64,000 bases of DNA from Aquibium sp. A9E412 (GTDB taxonomy: Bacteria > Pseudomonadota > Alphaproteobacteria > Rhizobiales > Rhizobiaceae), in NCBI RefSeq assembly GCF_030398335.1, contig NZ_JAOAOP010000001.1, positions 186,001-250,000 of the forward strand, in the 5' to 3' direction. This document shows, one piece after another, positions 57,866 to 64,000 of this stretch (position 1 is the first letter of the stretch; each line of letters begins with the position of its first letter). Position numbers and translations under genes: made by a program. Below the pieces are notes generated by a model. The model was not told the origin of the DNA. It saw only the letters and a list, made by a program, of their open reading frames with translations, and did no database searches.

Positions 57866-59623
57866 CTAGCGCATCTCGACCGGCGCCTCGGCACCGATCA
57901 GCCCCAGCCCCGACGTCAGGACGTCGGAAACGGCCTGCACCAGACCGAGTCTGGCATGGGTCAACTCTGCGTCGTTAACTTTAACAAACCGTAAGCCCGA
58001 TGTCTCGCTGCCGCGATTCCAGTGTGCGTGGAACTGGCTGGCGAGATCGTGCAGGTAGAAGGCGAGCCGGTGCGGCTCGAGCGCCTGGGCGGCGCTTTCG
58101 ACGATGCGCGGATACTCGGCCAGCTTGCGCACCAGGGCGATCTCGCCCTCGTCCTCGAGGCGGGCGAGCGCGGCGCGCATCGCCTGCGGCTCGAAGCGGG
58201 CGACGCCGAGCTGCTCGCTGGCCTGGCGGAAGACGGAGTGGCAGCGCGCCGAGGCATACTGCACGTAGAACACCGGGTTGTCCTTCGACTGCTCGGTCAC
58301 CTTGGCGAAGTCGAAGTCGAGCGGCGCGTCGCTCTTGCGGTAGAGCATCATGAAGCGGATCGGGTCGCGGCCGACCTCTTCGACCACCTCGCGCAGCGTG
58401 ACGAAGTCGCCGGAGCGCTTGGACATGCGCACCGGCTCGCCGCCGCGGTAGAGCTTGACGAGCTGGCACAGCACGACGCTGAGCGCCAGATCGCCGCCCG
58501 AGATCGCCTTGGCGAGCGCCTCCAGCCGCTTGACGTAGCCGCCGTGGTCGGCGCCGAGCACGAAGATCAGATGCTCGAAGCCGCGCGCATACTTGTCCTT
58601 CATGTAGCCGACGTCGGCGGCGAAATAGGTGAAGCTGCCGTCCGACTTCATCAGCGGCCGGTCGATGTCGTCGCCCACGCCGGTGGAGCGGAACAGCGTC
58701 TGCTCGCGGTCCTCCCAGTCCTCCGGCTTCTGGCCCTTGGGCGGCGGCAGCTTGCCCTTGTAGACGTAGCCCTTCATCGTCAGGTCGTTGATCGCCGAGC
58801 GGATGGCGCGCGCGTTGTCGGCGTGCAGCGAGCGCTCGGAGAAGAAGACGTCGTGATGCACGTTGAGCGCGGCGAGGTCCTCGCGGATCATCGCCATCAT
58901 CGCCGTGATGGCGCGCTCGCGGGCGATCGCCAGCGCCTCGTCGCCGGGCATCTCGAGCAGCCGGTGGCCGAACTCCTCGGCCAGCGCCGCGCCGACCGGC
59001 ACCAGGTAGTCGCCGGGATAGAGCCCTTCGGGAATCGTGCCGACCGCCTCGCCGAGCGCCTCGCGGTAGCGCAGAAGCACCGAGCGGGCGAGCACGTCGA
59101 CCTGCGCGCCGGCGTCGTTGATGTAGTACTCCTTGGTCACCGCGTAGCCGGCGAAGGCGAGCAGGTTGGCGAGCGCGTCGCCGACCACCGCGCCGCGGCA
59201 GTGGCCGACATGCATCGGGCCGGTCGGGTTGGCCGAGACGTACTCGACGTTGACCGGCCGGCCGGCGCCGAGCGTCGAGCGGCCGTAGTCGGTGCCGGCC
59301 GCCAGCATCTCGCCGAGCCTGGCCTGCCAGAAGCCGTTGCCGAGGCGCAGATTGACGAAGCCCGGGCCGGCGATGGTCGCCTCGGCGACGTCGGGGTCGG
59401 CGGCGAGCCGCTCGGCGATGCGCTCGGCCAGCGCGCGCGGCTTCTCGCCGGCCGCCTTGGCCAGCACCATCGCGGCGTTGGTCGCCAGGTCGCCGTGCGA
59501 GGCGTCGCGCGGCGGCTCGACCGAAACGCGCGTGAGCGCCAGAGGCCGGCCTTCGGCATCGGTCAGGCCCAGCGCGTCAACGGCCCTGACGACCCGATCG
59601 GTGAAATCGGCGAAGATGTTCAT
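57866..59623 (-). CDS. argS: Arginyl-tRNA synthetase
   Basis: A 585-residue class I synthetase. The N-terminal Add-1 domain, the HIGH-type motif HVGHCRG, the KMSKS-region variant [11 protein letters not shown] and the C-terminal anticodon-binding helices ([27 protein letters not shown]) are all in place. Length is normal. It lies 60 bp downstream of dgt and 98 bp upstream of the SPOR gene, the conserved rhizobial order dgt-argS-SPOR-nagZ-scpA. Confidence 0.98.
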   Translation of the reverse strand: MNIFADFTDRVVRAVDALGLTDAEGRPLALTRVSVEPPRDASHGDLATNAAMVLAKAAGEKPRALAERIAERLAADPDVAEATIAGPGFVNLRLGNGFWQARLGEMLAAGTDYGRSTLGAGRPVNVEYVSANPTGPMHVGHCRGAVVGDALANLLAFAGYAVTKEYYINDAGAQVDVLARSVLLRYREALGEAVGTIPEGLYPGDYLVPVGAALAEEFGHRLLEMPGDEALAIARERAITAMMAMIREDLAALNVHHDVFFSERSLHADNARAIRSAINDLTMKGYVYKGKLPPPKGQKPEDWEDREQTLFRSTGVGDDIDRPLMKSDGSFTYFAADVGYMKDKYARGFEHLIFVLGADHGGYVKRLEALAKAISGGDLALSVVLCQLVKLYRGGEPVRMSKRSGDFVTLREVVEEVGRDPIRFMMLYRKSDAPLDFDFAKVTEQSKDNPVFYVQYASARCHSVFRQASEQLGVARFEPQAMRAALARLEDEGEIALVRKLAEYPRIVESAAQALEPHRLAFYLHDLASQFHAHWNRGSETSGLRFVKVNDAELTHARLGLVQAVSDVLTSGLGLIGAEAPVEMR

Positions 59624-59683
59624 GGAAAGGGTGTCCCAGGTGGAAGGCCCTTCGGCGGCTCTCGGCGCGCCGAAAGCCGGCCC

Positions 59684-60895
59684 CTAACCCAATTGCGGCG
59701 TACGGTCAAACAGCCGCCGGTGCTCCTTGACGGCGTAGGTGTCGGTCATGCCGGCGAGAAAATCGGCGACGTGCCGCGCCCGGACCGCCTCGGGCGCGCG
59801 ATCGAGCCCGTCGCGCCAGCCCTCGGGCATCTGCCTGAGGTCGGCCCGATAGGCGTCGAACAGCTCGCGCACGATGCGCTCGGCCTCCGCCCGCACCGCC
59901 ATCACCTGCGGATGGCGGTACAGATTGGCATAGAGAAAGCGCTTCAGCTCCTTCTCCAGTTCGGCCATGCGCGGCGAGAAGGCGACCACCGGCCGGCCGG
60001 CCGCGCGGACGGCGTCGGCGTCGGCGGGCGCCAGCGCGGCAAGGTTCTCCTGGGCGGTGGCGATGACGTCCTCGACCATGACGGTGATCTGCCGGCGCAT
60101 CAGCTCGTGGCCGGTGCGCACGGGATCGAGCCGCGGGTAGAGCCCCCTCACCTCGGCCAGGATCGCCGCCGGCAGCTCGGCCGCCTCCAGCATGTCGAGC
60201 GTCAGCAGGCCCGAGCGCAGCCCGTCGTCGATGTCGTGCGCGTTGTAGGCGATGTCGTCGGCGATCGCCGCGCACTGCGCCTCGAGACCGGCGTGGCGGT
60301 CGAGCTCGAGGTCGTGCAGCGCGCTGTAGTCGAGGATGGCGCGCGGCACCGGCGCAGCGCAGGGCGTGCCGTCGGGCCGGGTCAGCGGGCCGTTGTGCTT
60401 GACAAGGCCCTCGAGCGTCTCCCAGGTCAGGTTGAGGCCGTCGAACTCCGCGTAGCGCCGCTCCAGCCGGGTGACGACGCGCAGCGACTGGGCGTTGTGG
60501 TCGAAGCCGCCCCAGGCGGCCATCCGCTCGGCCAGCGCGTCCTCGCCGGTGTGGCCGAACGGGGTGTGGCCGAAATCGTGCACCAGGGCGACCGCCTCGG
60601 CCAGGTCCTCGTCGCCGCGCAGCGCGCGGGCGAGCGCGCGGGCGATCTGCGCCACCTCGATCGAGTGCGTCAAGCGGGTGCGGTAGTGGTCGCCCTCGTG
60701 CGCGATGAAGACCTGCGTCTTGTGCTTGAGCCGGCGGAAGGCGGTGGAATGGATGATGCGGTCGCGGTCGCGCTGGAAAGGCGTGCGGGTGCGGCTTTCG
60801 CCCTCGGCATAGAAGCGTCCGCGCGAGGCGGCCGGGTCGCAGGCGTAGCGGGCGCGCGGCCGATAGCCGAAACCGAGGTCTGCGAGCTCGCCCAC
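59684..60895 (-). CDS. dgt: Deoxyguanosinetriphosphate triphosphohydrolase-like protein
   Basis: A 403-residue HD-domain dNTPase. [24 protein letters not shown] is the strongly conserved N-terminal motif. The HD site has H in [15 protein letters not shown], then [16 protein letters not shown] and a later Asp in [14 protein letters not shown]. It hydrolyses dNTPs to nucleosides and triphosphate, limiting the dNTP pool. The GTG at 60895 ([11 protein letters not shown]) gives the usual family N-terminus. The frame continues upstream over the divergent erpA start without similarity. Confidence 0.93.
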   Translation of the reverse strand: MGELADLGFGYRPRARYACDPAASRGRFYAEGESRTRTPFQRDRDRIIHSTAFRRLKHKTQVFIAHEGDHYRTRLTHSIEVAQIARALARALRGDEDLAEAVALVHDFGHTPFGHTGEDALAERMAAWGGFDHNAQSLRVVTRLERRYAEFDGLNLTWETLEGLVKHNGPLTRPDGTPCAAPVPRAILDYSALHDLELDRHAGLEAQCAAIADDIAYNAHDIDDGLRSGLLTLDMLEAAELPAAILAEVRGLYPRLDPVRTGHELMRRQITVMVEDVIATAQENLAALAPADADAVRAAGRPVVAFSPRMAELEKELKRFLYANLYRHPQVMAVRAEAERIVRELFDAYRADLRQMPEGWRDGLDRAPEAVRARHVADFLAGMTDTYAVKEHRRLFDRTPQLG

Positions 60896-60983
60896 CGGGC
60901 CGTCCTCCGCACCGGTCCGGCTTGTTGACTCGCCGGACGGCGCTTCATACCTATGGAAAGAGCCGTAACGCAAGGTGAGCGCG

Positions 60984-61334
60984 ATGGGCGTCGATGCCAA
61001 GAGCGACATGAAGGGCGTTGAGATGACCGAGGCGGCAGCCCGCCGCATCGCCACCATCCTCGCTGCCGAACCGGACAAGATCGCCCTTCGGGTGGCGGTC
61101 GAGGGCGGCGGCTGCTCGGGCTTCTCCTACACGTTCGACCTGGTCGACACGCGCGGCGACGACGATACCGCGATCGAGCGCGACGGCGCCACCGTGCTGA
61201 TCGACGACCTGTCGCTCGTCTACATGGGCGGCTCGGTGATCGACTTCGTCGACGACCTGATCGGCCAGTCCTTCCAGATCCGCAATCCCAACGCGGTCGC
61301 CTCCTGCGGCTGCGGCACCAGCTTCTCCATCTGA
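60984..61334 (+). CDS. erpA: Iron-sulfur cluster insertion protein (HesB/ErpA family)
   Basis: A 116-residue A-type carrier that delivers Fe-S clusters to target enzymes. The three conserved cysteines are Cys44 (GGGCSGF) and Cys108 and Cys110 (ASCGCGTSF). The start is taken as the ATG at 60984 because AAGGTGAG lies just upstream; a GTG at 60975 is in frame. It is divergent from dgt across an 88-bp promoter region and followed by the SH3b gene, 106 bp away. The exact paralogue (ErpA versus IscA or SufA) is inferred from context. Confidence 0.93.
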   Translation: MGVDAKSDMKGVEMTEAAARRIATILAAEPDKIALRVAVEGGGCSGFSYTFDLVDTRGDDDTAIERDGATVLIDDLSLVYMGGSVIDFVDDLIGQSFQIRNPNAVASCGCGTSFSI

Positions 61335-61449
61335 GGCGCGGCGGCAGCGCGCCGCCGCAAAATCAGCACATTCGAATCCGCCGCGCGCTGGAACCGGCGG
61401 CGGCGGTCTCCTGTTTGGCCAGCGAGGGACCAAACAGGAGATGCGAACC

Positions 61450-62067
61450 ATGATGGGCAAGCTTCGAACGGCCGCCGTGGCGGCCGGCCTGCTCGTTCCC
61501 GGCGTGGCAACGGCGGCGACGAGCGCGATCGTGACGACCGATCTCAACATCCGCAGCGGGCCGAGCACGAGCTATGCGCGCTTCGGCACGATTCCCGACG
61601 GCGACCGCGTCACCGTCTATGGCTGCGTGCGCGACTACAACTGGTGCGAGGTGCGCTGGGCCGGCCGGCAGGGCTGGGTGTCCGGCAACTACCTCGCCTA
61701 TCTCGGCGAGCGCTACAACCGCCGCCCGCTGCCGCAGATCGGCTTCAGCATCGGCCTGCCGATCATCAGCTTCGAGGGCGAGCGGGTGTATCGCGAGCGC
61801 CCGCGCCGCGGCTATCGCGACGGGCCGCGCGGCGGCTATCGCGAGGCGCCGCGCGAGGTGCGCCGCGAGCTGCGGCGGGACCGGCGCGACGTGCGCGACG
61901 CGCGCGAGGACCTGCGCGAGGCGCGCCGCGACCTGCGCCGGGCGCAGCGTCGGGGCGAGGACGTGCGCGGCGAGCGCCGCGACCTGCGCCAGGCGCGCCG
62001 CGAGCTGCGCCGCGAACGCCGCGACCTGCGCCGCACGCGCGAGGAATTCCGCGACTGGCGCGGCTGA
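61450..62067 (+). CDS. Secreted SH3b-domain protein with an arginine-rich repetitive tail
   Basis: A 205-residue exported protein. A signal peptide (residues 1-23, ending VATAATSA) is followed by a bacterial SH3 domain (TTDLNIRSGPSTSYARFGTIPDGDRVTVYGCVRDYNWCEVRWAGRQGWVSGNYL), a cell-wall or protein interaction module. The last 90 residues are arginine-rich heptad-like repeats of the type RRDLRxAR, predicted to be a highly charged helix. GGAG lies 9 bases before the ATG at 61450; an ATG at 61441 sits too close to it. Function unknown. A strong terminator follows. Confidence 0.88.
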   Translation: MMGKLRTAAVAAGLLVPGVATAATSAIVTTDLNIRSGPSTSYARFGTIPDGDRVTVYGCVRDYNWCEVRWAGRQGWVSGNYLAYLGERYNRRPLPQIGFSIGLPIISFEGERVYRERPRRGYRDGPRGGYREAPREVRRELRRDRRDVRDAREDLREARRDLRRAQRRGEDVRGERRDLRQARRELRRERRDLRRTREEFRDWRG

Positions 62068-62089
62068 GGCCCCGCTGCTGCGAGGCGAT

Positions 62090-62128
62090 GGCGGCCGCCG
62101 GAACGCTCCGGCGGCCGCCTTTCTTTTT
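62090..62128. terminator. Strong terminator between the SH3b gene and the permease gene
   Basis: A 13-bp perfect stem GGCGGCCGCCGGA (62090-62102) and TCCGGCGGCCGCC (62107-62119) with loop ACGC, followed by TTTCTTTTT. It terminates the SH3b transcript. There is no comparable A-run on its left side for the convergent permease gene. Confidence 0.9.
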
Positions 62129-62142
62129 GCCGTGCGGAGCGC

Positions 62143-63516
62143 TCAGTCGAGCTCCTCGGGCAGCACGAGGTTGAGCACGATCGCCAGGAACGCGGCCGGC
62201 AGAAGCCCCGAGGTCAGCAGGATCTGCGCCGTCTGCGGCAGGTGCTGCAGGGCGCCCGGCTCGAGCTGCAGGCCGAGGCCGACCGACAGCGAGACGGCGA
62301 AGATGACCATGTTGCGGCGGTTCCAGGCGACGGCCGACAGCATGTTGATGCCGGCCGCCGCGACCATGCCGAACATCACGATGACGCCGCCGCCGAGCAC
62401 GGTGATCGGGATGGTCGAGATCAGCGCGCCGACCTTCGGCACCAGGCCGCACAGGATGAGGAACAGCGCGCCGTAGGTCACCACGTGGCGGCTCATCACG
62501 CCGGTCATCGAGATCAGCCCGACGTTCTGGCTGAACGAGGTGTTGGGCAGGCCGCCGAACACGCCGGCGATCGCCGTGCCGAGGCCGTCGGCATAGGTCG
62601 CGCCGGCGATCTCGCGGTCGGTCGCCTCGCGGCCGGCGCCGCCCTTGGTGATGCCCGACACGTCGCCGACCGTCTCGATGGCCGAGACCACCGCCATGAA
62701 GCACATGCCGACGATCGCCGCCGTCGACAGCTCGAAACCCCACTTGAAGGGCACCGGCAGCGCCACCCAGCCGGCGCGCGCCACGTTGTCGAAGCTGACC
62801 ATGCCCATGGCGAGCGCCACGACATAGCCGGCCACCAGGCCGAGCAGCACGGCGGCGATCGACCACATGCCGCGGGTGAAGAACTTCAGCACCAGCGTGA
62901 CGACGATCACCACCAGGGCGATGCTCCAGTTGGCCAGGCTGCCATAGGCGGGCGTGCCGATCTGCGGCACGCCGCCGGCGGCGTACTGGATACCGACGCG
63001 GATCAGCGCCAGCCCGATCATCAGCACGATCAGACCGGTGACGAGCGGCGGCAGCGCGAAGCGCAGCCGGCCGATCACCGTGCCGAGCAGGAAGTGGAAG
63101 ACGCCGCCGATGGCGATGCCGCCCATCAGCGCGCCGAGCGCGGCCACCCCCTGGTCCGCGACGAGCGGAATCATCACCGGCAGGAAGGCGAAGCTGGTCC
63201 CCTGAACGATGGGCAGCCGGCCGCCGACGGGTCCCATGCCGATGGTCTGGAACAGCGTGGCGATGCCGGCGAACAGCATCGCCATCTGGATCATGTAGAT
63301 CAGGCTCGGAAAGTCCGGCGAGTTGGAGCCGAAGCCGAAGCCCGCCGCCCCGGCGACGATGATAGCCGGCGTGACGTTGGACACGAACATCGCCAGCACG
63401 TGCTGGATGCCGAGCGGTATGGCCTGCAGCGGCGGCGGCGTGTAATCGGGATCGCGCAGGCGCCGGTGCAGCGCCTCGGCGCTGGCGTCGCGGTCACCCA
63501 TGGCAATGTCGGTCAT
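62143..63516 (-). CDS. NCS2-family nucleobase permease (uric acid/xanthine type)
   Basis: A 457-residue membrane transporter with about twelve to fourteen helices. The NAT signature QNVGLISMTGVMSR in the C-terminal half, of the Q-N-x-G-x4-T-G pattern, and the QH box in IPLGIQHVLAMF near the N-terminus identify a nucleobase-ascorbate transporter. The QNxG...TG variant is typical of purine (uric acid or xanthine) carriers. ATG 63516 has GGGGGACC upstream. Monocistronic; no purine catabolic genes nearby. Confidence 0.92.
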   Translation of the reverse strand: MTDIAMGDRDASAEALHRRLRDPDYTPPPLQAIPLGIQHVLAMFVSNVTPAIIVAGAAGFGFGSNSPDFPSLIYMIQMAMLFAGIATLFQTIGMGPVGGRLPIVQGTSFAFLPVMIPLVADQGVAALGALMGGIAIGGVFHFLLGTVIGRLRFALPPLVTGLIVLMIGLALIRVGIQYAAGGVPQIGTPAYGSLANWSIALVVIVVTLVLKFFTRGMWSIAAVLLGLVAGYVVALAMGMVSFDNVARAGWVALPVPFKWGFELSTAAIVGMCFMAVVSAIETVGDVSGITKGGAGREATDREIAGATYADGLGTAIAGVFGGLPNTSFSQNVGLISMTGVMSRHVVTYGALFLILCGLVPKVGALISTIPITVLGGGVIVMFGMVAAAGINMLSAVAWNRRNMVIFAVSLSVGLGLQLEPGALQHLPQTAQILLTSGLLPAAFLAIVLNLVLPEELD

Positions 63517-63688
63517 GGCGGGTCCCCCTCTGTCTGGCCCGATGCGGTTGCGGCGCCCGAGGCCGCGCCGCAAACGAAAGCGGCTTCGCGCACGGCGCCG
63601 GGTGCGCTACCTTGGCGGCCCGGCGGAGTGTCGGTCAGCGCGGCGGGCGCGACCATCAAGTTAATTTTGAAAGAGAACGCAGTCCTCG

Positions 63689-64000
63689 ATGAAAATCGCC
63701 ACCTGGAACATCAACGGAATCAAGGCGCGGATCGACAATCTGCTGCACTGGCTGAAGGAAAGCGACGTCGACATCGTCTGCCTGCAGGAGATCAAGTCGG
63801 TCAACGAGCAGTTCCCGCGCGCCGAGATCGAGGCGCTCGGCTACAACGTCGCCACGCACGGCCAGAAGGGCTTCAACGGTGTGGCGATCCTGTCGAAGCT
63901 GCCGTTCGACGAGGTCAATCGCGGGCTTGCCGGCGACGACGACGACGTGCAGGCGCGCTTCGTCGAGGGCGTGTTCTCCGTCGCGTCCGGCGCGCTGCGG
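63689..64000 (+). CDS. xth: Exodeoxyribonuclease III (3' end outside the window)
   Basis: The first 104 residues of an AP endonuclease/3'-5' exonuclease of base-excision repair. MKIATWNINGIKARIDNLLHWLKE and VDIVCLQEIKS (with the metal-binding Glu) are the standard opening, followed by GFNGVAILSKLP. The ATG at 63689 is preceded by AGAGAACGC. The gene continues past the window end in an open frame. The 172 bp before it, up to the permease start, contain the AT-rich patch AAGTTAATTTTGAAAG, probably its promoter. Confidence 0.95.
   Translation, partial: MKIATWNINGIKARIDNLLHWLKESDVDIVCLQEIKSVNEQFPRAEIEALGYNVATHGQKGFNGVAILSKLPFDEVNRGLAGDDDDVQARFVEGVFSVASGALR

Overview
The window is one contiguous stretch of a GC-rich chromosome (codons strongly biased to G/C in position 3). 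It most resembles an alphaproteobacterium of the order Hyphomicrobiales (Rhizobiales). This rests on the gene content and order (erpA-dgt-argS-SPOR-nagZ-scpA-scpB ... tatABC-serS-surE-pcm-nlpD, and yajC-fused secDF), the alphaproteobacterial families DUF2336 and DUF1127, a class I PHA synthase, a CtrA-type TTAA-N7-TTAA box, and a dispersed GACGCG...AAACGCT element like those I recall from rhizobial genomes. Genus cannot be fixed from the sequence alone. There is no rRNA, insertion sequence, prophage or CRISPR array.

Layout. 1-3.8 kb: glycine cleavage operon gcvT (5' end outside the window)-gcvH-gcvP. 3.9-6 kb: parE. 6.2-11.2 kb: a DUF2336 protein, a MaoC/CoA-ester lyase pair, a nitroreductase/flavin reductase pair and a secreted protein of unknown function. 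11.3-16.5 kb: thrS, small conserved genes (DUF1508, DUF2267-yidD), an Fe-S scaffold homologue, then folE and hisI. 16.6-27.1 kb: patatin, recJ, glpX, hom, a class I aminotransferase, a lipoprotein, phaC and an M15/DUF882 peptidase. 27.4-28.3 kb: tRNA-Glu followed by a short AT-richer accessory patch that ends at sfsA. 28.3-31.6 kb: sfsA-map-radC and a methyltransferase behind a CtrA-type box. 31.7-34.6 kb: trigger factor, tRNA-Leu, and a DUF1127 gene followed by hairpins that display CCUCCUCC-type loops. 34.7-40.5 kb: trmFO, a three-gene overlapping membrane operon, and homologues of two mitochondrial complex I assembly factors. 40.5-64 kb: secDF/yajC, a P-loop ATPase, the nlpD-pcm-surE-serS-tatCBA block, an orphan ABC ATPase, scpBA, nagZ, a SPOR protein, argS, dgt, erpA, an SH3b protein, a nucleobase permease and the start of an exonuclease III gene.

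Most genes are housekeeping and tightly packed, with many ATGA, GTGA or TTGA overlaps that imply translational coupling. Four things stand out. (1) The DUF1127 gene followed by three perfect or near-perfect hairpins with CCTCCTCC-type loops at 33.7-33.9 kb, a CcsR/cuckoo-RNA-like locus. (2) A dispersed structured repeat present five times at four loci, three of them between convergent genes. (3) The accessory patch between tRNA-Glu and sfsA, which leaves sfsA without an ordinary start codon ahead of its conserved N-terminus. (4) Promoter-like CtrA-type sites upstream of the methyltransferase and, less clearly, nlpD. Long antisense open frames are common here because of the high GC content and were not annotated.
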